Positions 10,932-20,948 are shown, counted from the first letter of the stretch. The stretch is 64,000 bases of DNA from Isoetes taiwanensis (GCA_021234155.1 JAJEKV010000156.1:1186232-1250231); one strand, 5' to 3'. The notes: generated by a model not told the origin, from the sequence alone. A program made the numbers and translations.

Positions 10932-11740
10932 ATGTGTATACCACACCAAACCATGCACCATACCATGCCCCACACTCATCATATTCACCAGAACGAGCAC
11001 CTTAGTGCTGTGTACATTACCACACACCACACCACACCCCACCACACACCACACCATTCACCACACACCATACACCAAATGATGGAGTGTGGAGTGGTGG
11101 TGGAGTGTGGTGGTGGGGGGTGGTGGAGTGGTGTGTGGTGGTGGGGGGTGGTGGGGGGTGGTGGTGGAGTGTGGTGGAGTGGTGTGTGTGTGGTGGTGGG
11201 GGGGTGGTGGGGGGGTGGTGGTGGGGGTGGTGGTGGTGGAGTGTGGTGGGTGGTGTGTGGTGTGGTGGTGGGGGGTGGTGGTGGTGGTGTGTATAGTGGT
11301 GTGTGGTGGTATGATGTGGTGTGGTGGAGGGGGTGTGGTGGTCGTGGTGGTGTGTGGGTGGAGTGTGGTGGTGGTGGAGTGTGGTGGGGGGGTGTAGTGG
11401 TGGTGGTATGGTGTGGTGTTGTGGATTGTGGTGTGATGTGGTGGTGGTGGAGTGTGGTGGTGGTGGTGGAGGGGTGTGGCGTGGGATGTGGTGGGATGTG
11501 TGTGCATGTGGTGGTAATGTGGTGGTCGCAAAGATGTGGTGGTAGTCTATGGTGGTGGGATAGATGGGGTGTGGTGGGGTGAGGGGGGAGAATAAATAAA
11601 ATTGAATCCACACATATCATACATTAACATGCACACACCCACATGACACCATGGACACAACGCAACCCACACCACACCACACCACACCACACCACACCAC
11701 ACCATCACGACACCACACCACACCATCACGACACCACACA
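10932..11740. repeat. Tripartite array (right), inverted relative to the left one
   Basis: Plus-strand order is ACCACACC words (10940-11070), GGTGGT/GTGGTGGAGTGT words (11085-11545), then ACCACACC words (11640-11735). Read on the minus strand this is GTGTGGTG - CCACCA - GTGTGGTG, the same order as the left array. It lies in the predicted first intron of the transposase gene, so both gene transcripts would carry the C-rich form of the middle block. Confidence 0.88.
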
Positions 11741-12296
11741 TCACATCACATCACTTTTATCATATTTCGTCTGACATAAGAAATCTGCCTAGCCTGCTCT
11801 CATAAACACTTCTGAAATTCGTACACCCTGATAATAATTACATTCCTCTTCTAATCATTAGAAAAGGATCTGGGTCCTAAATCCTGTTCCTACGTCTGAT
11901 TTTTGGCGTTTCATTCCCAATTCGCGCCAATTCGAACAAGTTCATTCCGGCAACATGGTAGGAGGGATGTTCAGAGATCACTACGGCTATTGTAGAGTGA
12001 GCGAGGAGGGCATTCGGCACATGTTAAACAGGGCTCGTGATCAATCTCTGAAGGTGGATATGCCTAAATTCACCTTCTTTGCTGATTTCGAATCCAACCT
12101 AAAGGCATACAAATGCAATCGATGCCGGGCCTTCAATGGCTATGCTTGGAGTCGATTGACGGAAGAGAGCTCTTAGACGAGTCCATGAGCTTATGTTACA
12201 TGTCACGCAAGGGCAGTGCGTATATTTGTTCTCTCGTCACTTGTCCGGCCTCGACTCTCAGAACAACGGGTTTTACTGGCAGAATTGCGTACTTAC
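11741..12296. other. Right subterminal region, possible plus-strand exon
   Basis: A plus-strand frame starts at a good ATG (11955, preceded by CCGGCAAC) and runs 73 codons with CNRC in it. After the stop, another frame continues for about 80 codons. It is not recognised. It overlaps the predicted first intron of the minus-strand transposase gene, so it could be a small antisense gene or chance. Confidence 0.25.
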
Positions 12297-12625
12297 CACC
12301 AGGGGATGCAGGAAGCACTGGCAAACCTCATCCTGTCCAATGTTTTATCCCTCAAAAAATCAAGTAAAATTTCTTTCTTCGTGCTATCCTCCATTCTTTT
12401 GGTCTGTTTATGGAAAGACGTTAGCAAATTAAGGACAATACGGCGTTTACTGCTTGCACTTCTTGATGAACCGGATCCTTCTGCCAATTCTGCAAGCTCC
12501 AATTTTTCTTCTCTTCTTCTTTTCCTCTGGCGTCTTTTCTTCAACATTTCTTGTTCCTTGGTTCTTCTTCGTTTTCTCCTGTCTGAAATGCCGGTTTGTG
12601 GACAGATTACCTCATTGACATCCAT
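12297..12625 (-). CDS. Probable first exon of the transposase, with basic nuclear-localisation segment
   Basis: Minus-strand frame from ATG at 12625 to a perfect donor (GGTG|GTAAGTAC, exon end 12297). It encodes about 110 aa with a very basic run (RRKRRRTKEQ, KKRRQRKRRR), then a helical, charged part. Bipartite basic runs of this kind act as nuclear-localisation or DNA-binding segments. It lies 0.25 kb from the right TIR, the usual place for a transposase start. The next exon would begin at 10903 after an acceptor TTTCATGCAG, making the GGT array intronic. A longer open frame (12931-12293) continues upstream through the TIR, but I consider ATG 12625 the better start. The linkage of this exon to the core is inferred. 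Confidence 0.45.
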
Positions 12626-12875
12626 ATCCACAATGGATTGGAGCTTGCAGCAGGGAGGGAGCCAAAGAACAGGACGTAGGCAAAGAACAGGAAGGGGCCA
12701 AAGAATAGGAATTTGAATTTGAATTTTAGTTTTTGAAATTAGAATTTCCCCCACAAATTGGGACTCTATTCTTAAATAACGGCAGCTGAGCGGTGCCATA
12801 ATTATACTTTCATACCACAAAAGTGGTGGATGCAACGCCACATTTTGGGGGGACAGGGGGGGCAGCCGAATTGGA

Positions 12876-12897
12876 ACACCACAGCGTGCTTTTACCC
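12876..12897 (-). repeat. Right terminal inverted repeat
   Basis: Exact reverse complement of 3931-3952 over 22 bp. It is followed directly by ATGC (12898-12901), the right copy of the target-site duplication. Confidence 0.92.
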
Positions 12898-13400
12898 ATG
12901 CTGCCAAATTGAAGGGATTCCATGCTGCCAATAACAGGAAGTTCTAACCTCAAACAAGGATCTCATTGAAAAGAGAGTGCTTATAGATTCATATAAAAAA
13001 TGACAAATCACAGGCAAACTCCAAAGAACGCAATAGCAAAGATTATGGGAAAGGCTGTCAGGTATAAATATAATCCGAAAAAGAAAAACAGAATGATTAC
13101 TTATCTGGATCTGAATCCGCTGTTCCGAGTTGCCATCGAATCATTGCTGGGCGTACCACGTATTTAAGGCCTGTGCTATGCCTGAGGGTTTTCATGACCT
13201 CCTAAATCCGTTCATTTAGCACCATGAAAAGCTGTAATTGCGAAGCGAAACTTGATCATGTCTGCTCCTTAAGAAAATAGACTGCCGCTCTTATAAACCG
13301 AAACCACCGACTATGGTTCCTGTGGCTTCTAGAGACTTCACAGAATACGGCAAAATAGCCTACTTCACCAAATGGCTTTTGCAAGCAGATAGACAGAAAT
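12898..13400. repeat. Dispersed repeat copy B, right part
   Basis: Continues copy B beyond the transposon. 12902-12990 matches copy A 2667-2755, and 13250-13345 matches 3230-3370 (TTGATCATGYCTGCYCCTTA, GAGACTT). No coding capacity seen. Confidence 0.7.
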
Positions 13401-13455
13401 TAAATCTAACTTCATTAAAATAAGTAAGCAGGATGCAAATAAAGGAATAAGAAGA

Positions 13456-13562
13456 GGAGGTTAACCCTCCCCTCAAGCAAATTATGGGAAATAAACCTTC
13501 GAGGCCGGCAGGCCGAGAGGGTTTTTTTCCCATAATTTGCGAGAGGGGAGGGTTGACCTCCC
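13456..13562. repeat. Long hairpin element hp1
   Basis: About 107 bp forming an imperfect inverted repeat with arms of about 50 bases and an apex GGCC-GGCA-GGCC. The arms start GGAGGTTAACCCTCCCCTC. Homologous in sequence and design to hp2 (38350-38453) and similar in design to hp3 (38899-38999). Confidence 0.85.
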
Positions 13563-14351
13563 TTAACCACTAGTCCGAGCAGGTTGAAGCGAGCTGGTGC
13601 AGAACAGAAACAGAGATGCAGATGGAGAGGGGTAGATGGCGGATTAAGAAGTTTCAAGAGCTTTAAACAGAATACAACGGCCATCATTCTAGCAGAGCGG
13701 AGTAGTAGCATTATATTATGTGGTTTTGATGTGGATGAAATGGATCTGCCGTTAGCTGGAAGGATTGAGCAGTGCAGATGATCATTCCGAAGTTGAAAAG
13801 AATGTCAGAAAGAATCAAAAGAACTTCCACATCGTCTATTTTTGCTGCGTTGATTTTAGGCGGCAAGAAGCGTAGTCGATTGGCAGGTAACTGCCGGCCG
13901 ATCCAACAGAGCTCTACAAAGAAAAATCTGGAAAAACTTTGCATCAATCTGCAAATAAAATGCACTTGACCTGACCCCAAATCCGACAGAAATAAGGAAA
14001 ATAACGAGCCCAGAGATGGTGGATGGATGAATCCCTTCCGAAAAAGAACATGCAGGAATGGAGCGGGTTGGATTTGAGCCAGATTGCAGGAACGGAGCAG
14101 GGTTGGAATGGAGCAGCACCAGCAGCTATGGCGGATAGCTATGGCGGATAGCAGAAACAGAGCATACGCGGTGATTATTGCAGTAATCGTTGGAATATTC
14201 TCTAGGAGAGGAATATTCGAAGAGTTATTAAAGTAATCATCGGAATATTCTTTAAGAGAAGTATATTCTATTAATGATGCATAATAACCTTACCACAATC
14301 TGACGGCAGACAACGGTCGGATCAAGTTAACTTGTGAGGACTAGTGGTTAA
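13563..14351. mobile_element. TTAA-bounded element, 789 bp, non-coding
   Basis: 14-bp perfect inverted repeats TTAACCACTAGTCC (13563-13576) and GGACTAGTGGTTAA (14338-14351). Read as TTAA target duplications plus 10-bp TIRs CCACTAGTCC, this would fit a piggyBac- or Kolobok-type non-autonomous element. Internal frames are short. TATGGCGGATAGC is duplicated in tandem near 14125-14152, and ATTATTGCAGTAATCG-like segments repeat near 14172-14245. Confidence 0.5.
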
Positions 14352-14365
14352 GGGGAAATTCGCCC

Positions 14366-14541
14366 AACACTAGGAAGACAAAAGGGAGATGCAACGAGAG
14401 CTGATAAGGAAGAAAAGGGAGGAGAAAGACTTAAATAGGGAGCAAGAAGGGAAAATGACAAAATAACTACATAATAACTACCTCCGTAGTTCTAGAACTT
14501 TGTTTTCCTTCTATTCGGTGAAACGAAGGAAAACACCATAT
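14366..14541. repeat. Dispersed 176-bp repeat with snapback hairpin, copy 2
   Basis: Second copy of 1678-1853, same orientation, about 96% identical by eye, with the hairpin intact. The sequence to its right differs (A-rich run), so the outer TTCTAGAAC arm is missing here. Confidence 0.85.
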
Positions 14542-14871
14542 TACTAGAAAAAAAAAATTTGGAATTATCTACGTATATTGGAATGCTTTTTCTGGGTCCT
14601 TTTTTTTTTTTCCGGGAATACCCGTATTTTCCCTTCGCTTCGAGCTCTGGCGCCAGGAGAAGAGGAGCGATGACAGGAAAGGCTACCTCGACAACCTTTC
14701 TGAGGTCTGGCCTCTCCCCTCTAGTGAGGAAGCCACGCAAAGTCCTGGCCTGGTTCGATTTGGGGAAGGGTGTCAGCGCTTTAAGTTCTTCAAGATCCCT
14801 CTATTCTATCCCTTGCCAAACTCCTCTACCAAAAATTTCAAAGATTATCATATTTCTTGCATAAAGTCCTA

Positions 14872-15690
14872 GCATCATATCCATGTCACCATCATCTAGC
14901 CATGTCACCCAAATTTACCAACACCACCCAATGAAAAGACCAAAGATGGACATCTTTTCATTTTTGGCCTAGTGAAAACTTGACCTTTCTTATTTGGCAT
15001 GCGATGTCACCAATTGGAGTGCCACATCATCTTTTCCATGTTGTTTGTTGGTGCCGGGTTACCAGCATTACGGACACGAACACGTCCAAGAGTTTGCATA
15101 GGGTCATCGTCATGTCCACATCACCCATATCTTGCCATGTCACCAAAAATTTGCCACCTCACCCCATGAAAACAAAAGTTGCACATTTTTTTATTTTTGG
15201 CCAGGTCAACTGTTGGCCTTGCTTACTTGGTATGATATGTCACCAATGGCATGTCACATCATCATGTGCATGTCAACTTTTGCAAATTTCAATTTTCTCC
15301 ATGCATTTCATGGAGATTGCAAGAAATACCTTTCGCGATATCATCATGTCATTTTGCCATGTCATTCACCATATTCAAATGTAGTTCTTCAACCAACTTT
15401 TGTTCATATATAGATATATTCAATGTCTCTATTTCAAACTGGTAATTGTCAATTATGGCTCGTTGATGTAGCTGCCAAATTTCCGATACCAAAAATACTT
15501 CCTTTGTCTTGCAATACCTAGTCATCATCATGTTTACATCACCCATATCTTGCCATGTCACCAAAAATTTGTCACATCACCTTGATGGAAAACCAAAGTT
15601 GCACCATTTTTATTTTTGGCCTGGTCAAAACTTGGTCTTGCTTACTTGGCATGACATGTCACCATTGGTGTGCCACATCATCAAGGAGAC
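14872..15690. repeat. Three spaced copies of a 170-bp unit
   Basis: Copies at about 14872-15040, 15101-15272 and 15521-15690. Each has CATGTCACC, an AAAATTTGCCACxTCACC-like part, a TTTTTGGCC-CTTGxTTACTTGGCAT part and GTGCCACATCATC. Copies 2 and 3 are the most alike. The regions between them are unrelated. No coding function recognised. Confidence 0.75.
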
Positions 15691-16663
15691 GTGGGCAGGT
15701 GCAAGTCCCACCAACCATGCCTTCAACAAAAAGAGAAAAAGAAAATAATACTTAAAATCTTTATTTATATTATATCATTCGACCTAAAGAAAAACCTAAG
15801 GAAAAGTTAACGTAAATGAAAACCTAAAGATGGTGAGTCAAAGTACCAGTTGGAAACAACATTCAATTATTTCAAAGTATTTAGCGCGTTGCATGTGTAT
15901 TATTATGTGACTCAAGAAATTAGCCAAATATGCTTAAGGCGGCCAATTCTAGGCCACCAATGTTGGGCAAACTTTATGAACCCTATCGGAAAATTTCCTG
16001 CTCCTTCCTACCCTAATCGGATTTCTAAGAATTTAACAGGCTCCTTCATGCTACGAGATGTGTCAAGCGGAACATTAGACCTGAAATTTACTTATTCAAA
16101 TGTTAACAGAGGCAAATACTCTGTTTTTTTACCACAGACCTTTGGCCAGCATGCACGATTGGGTGCTCTATTTTTTTACCGCAGACCTCTGTCCAGGATA
16201 TATGATTGAGCACAAGACTTAAGAAGCTGTCTGAATCATCTCACTGCAGATCCAGGACTCAATCCCAGCAAAAACTCGCCATCTAATTGGATCAATCCAG
16301 CCCAGACAAAACAAAAGTATGTGCGAAAATAGAAACCCGTACAGGAAAAAGGAATTTGAGAAAAAACACAGCATAAGAAAATAGCCATAAGCAAATAGCT
16401 CAGCGCATAAGCAAATAGCCTCTACGCAGATACAGAGAGGAATGCCTGCTCTCGAGAAAAAAATATGATGCATGTCTGTGAGTTAACCGGATCATACAAC
16501 GATGGTGGCCGTAAACATTCAAAATCTTCAGAGCACACATTCTACAGCTTCTTCACTTTCAATACAAAGACCTATAAATTCCGGTTGAGGAAAATCGTGT
16601 TGGCCAGAATCCGAAATCTTGATTTTCTTTGGACAGTACGAGAACTGACAATTTGGCATGCTG
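15691..16663. other. No gene seen
   Basis: Short chance frames only. 16110-16195 contains a small imperfect duplication (CTGTTTTTTTACCxCAGACCT-like). Nothing else stands out. Confidence 0.5.
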
Positions 16664-16749
16664 GACGGTTAAATTGTAAAGCTGGGCAGACGATTTGCAT
16701 AGTCTAACTTTGGCTTGATTACATGTCCAGCTTTGCAATTTAACCGTCA
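16664..16749. repeat. 86-bp hairpin with 22-bp arms
   Basis: GACGGTTAAATTG.. (16664-16685) pairs with 16728-16749 over 22 bases with one mismatch, around a 42-base loop. Arm and loop lengths are also those of a plant miRNA precursor, but a small foldback element is equally likely. Confidence 0.6.
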
Positions 16750-16839
16750 CACTTAAGTCTAGCATTGGCTTATTACAAAAAATAATAAACCTATATTGTA
16801 TATTTTTGATGAAAAACAATTAAAGAAAGCATCCTATTC

Positions 16840-19338
16840 AACGGTCGTGATGGGGCGAGATGAACGACCTAGATTGCGATCTAGGCCCTATCATCCTATT
16901 GGTTTGCCATTAACGGGCCAGCCAGTCTGTGTTTTCTTTCCCGCCTTACGCAATGGGTGGCTATGGCGATGGCCGGCTATCTGTTTTCTTTCCCGCCCTG
17001 CCTAGTTTGCACAGTGCTCCTACTCAATAGGCGGCTATGGTGATGGCCGCCTATCTTTTCCCTTTGCTCAGCAAACCCGGCAGCAGACAGCTATGGCGAT
17101 GGCAAGCTTTGATTATTTACAAAAATAAAGATGAATCGGACACTGCTCTAGATGCCCAAGCGAACATACAGATCCGTCCTCCAACATGTTTTCAGGTTCC
17201 ATCAGGTAAATTCGGCATGCTTGTTTATTCTGTAACCAGCATATCTCCTGTGAATGATATGCACAGGCCATATTTGCGCAGGATGGGATTTGAAATAACA
17301 ACATTTAGGCGCCTCAGGGCAGATCGGCCAACTGTATCTGGCACTGTAAACGTGGGGCTATAGTACAAACTGCATTTAGACTATGCATCCGGTCTATTCA
17401 GTCCATCTTTTCCATTTGCTTAGCAAATGTCGCAGCGTCCTTGCGACAATCAAGATGCTGATTCCGTTGTTTGTGGGAGCTCTTAGGTTTCTGCAAAACC
17501 TAGCTCCGGAAATGATGCATGTATCTGGTAAGAAAGGCAAACGCCATACTGCTGCTATTCACTTCATGAAGTCGCCTCCAGCCTAATATGGCTCTGACGA
17601 GTTTCTTTTTGATATTTAGATCCAGCCTAAAATGACTCTGACGAGTTTTATTATGCTGTTTAATCTTCATTGGGAGCGCCTGCAACAGAGGATGATGTTG
17701 CTAAACCAGACCTATGATTGTAAGAAAGTAAGAAAGTTTTTTGTCTGCTTGATTCTGTATTTGTTTACATACGATCGTGTGATTTGGTGCCTCTTATGTC
17801 CATTGCAGAAGCTCCCTGGATTTTATTTTAGTTGAAAATGCTGGCGGATTGGCTATGGTGGATATCCCTTATGGCATAAATGCCAGCCTATCTGCATGCC
17901 TTTGAAACTCGGATATGGAATGCTAAGGTGCTTATTTTGCATTTCCCTGGGCTAGGTGGCCTCTAGCGGAGCCTGTTGATTCGTGCAACCTTGCCTGCTG
18001 CAGACTCCCATGGCCGCAACCTTAGCTTCTGCAGAGCTATTATTCTCAGGTAATACTATTTTTGTTTTCTTATTCTGTATTTTACTTTCTTGTCTTGCAT
18101 GCTACTGTCCTTTTCATTTTTGAAGCCAATTTTTTTTTTTTGGAGAACTAAGATTCCACCATGAACAGGGCATTCGGGTATGGCTTGCATATATTTGGAT
18201 AGCACAGCATATTTTAGTGGAAGGAATAGCTCCAGATCGAGCATTCAAGGAAGCCCACCAACACAAAGTAATCGGGTCAATACCCTGGCTAATTCAAACA
18301 GTTGCAATCAAATTTAAATTATTTTAATGTTTTGATGTAAAAGTGAATGTTCCACTGGATTTAATGTTTTTAAAACTTTTGAAATCAATTTAAGTTGATG
18401 TTTTGAACCTTAGGGGAAACCTTGGTTCCCCGAAAATAATCTTCTGAAATGTTTTGAACTTTAAATGTTTTTGCTTAAGTTAAACCAGTGAAACAGAGTC
18501 AAAATTTGGATTGCAACTTACAATGCCTTTTATGGACTTGTTTGGGTTCGATTCCCAAAAGGCTTTCCTAAAATAAATATGAGCAATCAAGAATTCTATG
18601 AGAAACAAAAATATTTAATATGTTTGACTTTCAAAATGTGATTACTTTTTTTTGACCACTATCGTTTTTAATTAATTTTAAAAAAAACTATGTATTGTTA
18701 GTAAATTGAAAAAAAGGCCATAGGTAGTTTTATTTATTTTTTTGGCAAAATAACACTTGAAACAACCTGTCTTTTGTTGATAAAAACAACACTTCTTAAC
18801 GTCGCTTTTCTTATTTTCTATGTGTTCTTTTTTTTTATACACTTTCATTTATAGTGTTGTAATTTAATTCTTCACGTGTTGTAATTTAGTTTTTCATGTG
18901 GATTTCTTGAAAAATTATGTATGTTTTTTTGGGAAAATAATGTGAACTTAAAAAACTACAAGTAGAGAAAGAAAACAACACGCATAGAAAAGGAAAAAAC
19001 AACTGTCTGTTTTAGTTTTCCACGTAAAAATATTCAAATCTATATGTGGTATTTAGAAGACAAACAACGATTGGCTCCTACAAAAACAATAGTCAAGAAA
19101 AAACCACACGTTGACAAAAATCTGCTAAAAACAACAGTGAAAAAAAGGACACGTTGACCAAAAAACAAAAAGATGCCAGAAAAACCACAGTGGGATGTTT
19201 TTGCCAAAAAACCACTCGCTCTTTGTGCAAATCCGGATAAACGGGCCACATGGACTTTTGGGGCCATTTCGGTGTTGTTCTTGGCATAAAACAACACTTT
19301 CATACAACTAAAAAACAACTGTGGAGCAAAAATTGGGG
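16840..19338. other. No supported gene; short repeats
   Basis: Between 16930 and 17105 the motif GGCTATGGYGATGGC recurs four times. At 17577-17647 a 44-base segment with CTCTGACGAGTTT is duplicated. A possible plus-strand first exon starts at 18009 (CCATGGCCGCAACC) and runs 13 codons to a donor at 18050 (CAG|GTAATA), but no continuation is recognisable. 18300-19330 is AT-rich with long A and T runs and no coding. Confidence 0.4.
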
Positions 19339-20253
19339 TCAGTGTGTATCTACATTGGCCCTAACCAATGTACTTCCATTTAGATGGAGGACATGTTCTA
19401 TTGGCCATCGCATCAGAGTAGAAATCTCAATCATGCCTTTGCATACACGACAGTTGTTACTCACATTGCTCTGCCTCATTGAATTGTAGTTAGGTAACAA
19501 CTGAGTAATAGCAACTCCGACAGTGTCATCTCCAAGTGGCAAATCTTTAACTGCATCTAAAGGATCGCAATTACACATGATTGCAATTGCAAATGTTTCT
19601 CTAGAACATGAATGGACTAATCTAAACTTCTTGTTCTTCCACTCAGTCCTTTTTGAAGTAAGACTTGTATCCCCCTCAACAGTTTCATGAAACTGTATCC
19701 TCTTCAAGAACTACACCTGGTATTGCGTTGGTGTTTTGTTCCTACATAAGGCATACCATATCAAACTAATTTATTATCTCATGAAGACATTTAAGAAAAG
19801 AGAGATTTATATAAAGGGAGAATATGAACTAACCATGTCTATTTTCTTTATGTCTTTCAAAGGCCATGCCACAAAAGATCCTACAACTTCTGCTATTGTT
19901 TTTGCATCAGGAGTCTCCTTTGGTAGATCCACATTCCCATGCACGGTGGTCTTTAGAGCTACCTTTACCCATCCCATTTCTAATTCTTTACAGTGGAGAA
20001 GTCCTCGTATAGCTATGAATGCTCCCTTTGCAACCACTCTGCCTTCTACCAAGAGTTCAAACTCTACAGCAAAAGCAAAAATATATATCAAACGGACTCA
20101 AGTCCGTGAACTCCATGAATGAAAAATAACACAATACTAACCTGGCTCTGGCTCTGGGTCCAAGCATACATTTGTAGTATTCATAACTGGGCTATGGATA
20201 ACTTGGCGGCGCCGCCGAGAAACCTTACCAGGGCGTATTGGCCCTGCTCCCAT
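19339..20253 (-). CDS. Protein with two tandem DUF8039-like modules, three exons, intact
   Basis: Exons 20253-20142, 20063-19834 and 19710-19339 join in frame with GT-AG borders (CAG|GTTAGT, TGTAG|AG, ATG|GTTAGT, GTAG|TT) into 237 codons plus stop. The N-terminus is basic (GKVSRRRRQ) and proline/glutamate-rich (PEPEPE). Residues about 38-110 (LLVEGRVVAKGAF ... VGSFVAWPLKDI) and about 145-220 (LPLGDDTVGVAITQ ... LMRWPIEHV) look like two diverged copies of one module. The module resembles the DUF8039 region found beside transposase or Ulp1 domains in plant transposon proteins. No catalytic residues are evident. It may be a host gene derived from a transposon or part of one. The start ATG lies at the edge of the element at 20254-20797. 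Confidence 0.6.
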
Positions 20254-20797
20254 GAATTACGTAGTCCATAAAATACTATAGGGTGCAATTCTTCTTTTAA
20301 ATAAACCTGTGTAGGAGTGGTATATGAGATCTAATAAACGGTAGGTCCAAATTACTGTGAAATTGTGCATGTTCTATTTTCACGCAATATCCTCTGCCGC
20401 TAGGGGTTTGCATTACTATATTGTGTCATATTCAGCAAAACTGAACCCAACAACTCCGTAGGAATCAAGCAATGGCTTAAGCTTCGCAACTGCAAAGCCG
20501 CTTAGGAATTTGGCGGCGTACATGCACATATTAATGCTTCGGATTTACTTTCAACTTGGGCAGGGAAGCTACAACAGCCATAGCTGAGGCCATACACCAT
20601 TCGGTTGAGCAATATGGAAGCAATTTCGTGCCTCTTTGGATTTTTCCTATCTTTCTTATTAGACATGTAAGAAGGAAGATAGGTCAACCATATTGAGCTT
20701 AGTCACTTCTTGCATGGATGAAGGAACATCCAGAACATCCGCCATGGCCAGAATCATGTTCGTAATTTGAACCTACCGTTTATTATGTCCCGTAATC
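20254..20797. mobile_element. Small element with imperfect terminal inverted repeats
   Basis: AATAAACGGTAGGTCCAAAT (20333-20352) is inverted at 20762-20784 with one mismatch over 23 bases. Further out, ATTACGTAGTCCATAA (from 20257) pairs with the end near 20797 (TTATGTCCCGTAAT), the left side having an extra insert of about 60 bases. GATTACGTAGTCCATAA also recurs at 20950. No coding inside. It could equally hold the promoter of the minus-strand gene to its left. Confidence 0.5.
20690..20770 (-). pseudogene. Possible LRR fragment
   Basis: Minus strand reads VPSSMQEVTKLNMVDLSS, resembling one leucine-rich repeat, inside the small element's right end. It shares the CTTGCATGGATGAAGGAA segment with 21783 in the main LRR remnant, so it is probably a duplicated scrap. 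Confidence 0.35.
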
Positions 20798-20948
20798 TAT
20801 AGGGGGGGGAGGGAGGGGATTCCGCCCTCGCAGGGCCTCTCAATGACACGGCACTCGCGGCTCCACCGCTCATGCACCGCCTCGGCTAGCGGCACCGGAG
20901 GCCCCAAAGGGGCTTAAATGCCCCAAAAAAAAAAAAAAAAAAAAAAAA
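20798..20948 (+). mobile_element. GC-rich A-tailed retroposon (SINE-like)
   Basis: About 125 bases of unusually GC-rich sequence beginning with a G run and ending in GGGGCTTAAATGCCCC, followed by 24 or more A residues. Composition differs sharply from the neighbours. No clear pol III A and B boxes were found, so its class is open. Confidence 0.5.

Larger units (their letters stand above)
3931..12897. mobile_element. 9.0-kb DNA transposon with TIRs, 4-bp TSD, transposase and cargo genes
   Basis: The ends are perfect 22-bp inverted repeats (3931-3952, 12876-12897) starting GGGTAAAAGCACGCTG. They are flanked by direct ATGC copies (3927-3930, 12898-12901). The flanking sequence, once joined, recreates a repeat present uninterrupted at 2655-2700, so the borders are exact. 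The plus strand carries a RING-like gene, an FCP1/NIF HAD domain and a Ulp1 protease domain. The minus strand carries a DDD-like transposase. Two inverted CCACCA/GGTGGT arrays lie about 1.0 and 1.35 kb from the ends. A 4-bp TSD with a DDD transposase fits the Sola superfamily best, but this is a proposal. All genes now carry stops or frameshifts, so this copy is probably not autonomous. Confidence 0.88.

Noticed and set aside
10932-11620. Long Gly/Trp/Val- or His/Pro-rich frames in the right array
   Set aside because: Same reason as for the left array; the region is a predicted intron.
12216-12716. 166-codon hydrophobic plus-strand frame, membrane-protein-like
   Set aside because: Exact shadow of the basic Arg/Lys-rich transposase exon on the other strand, which has the better composition and splice donor.
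3931-12897. Calling the 9-kb element a Mutator-like element because of the Ulp1 gene
   Set aside because: The TSD is 4 bp, not 9-10 bp, the TIRs are short, and the transposase has no MULE-type motifs that I can see.
14338-14352. AGTGGTTAAGG, resembling the start of a tRNA-Ser-derived SINE
   Set aside because: No B box follows within 50 bases, and the word is explained by the inverted repeat of the TTAA element.
18546-18560. GGTTCGATTCC, a tRNA B-box-like word
   Set aside because: No A box, no acceptor or anticodon stem at the right distance; not a tRNA.
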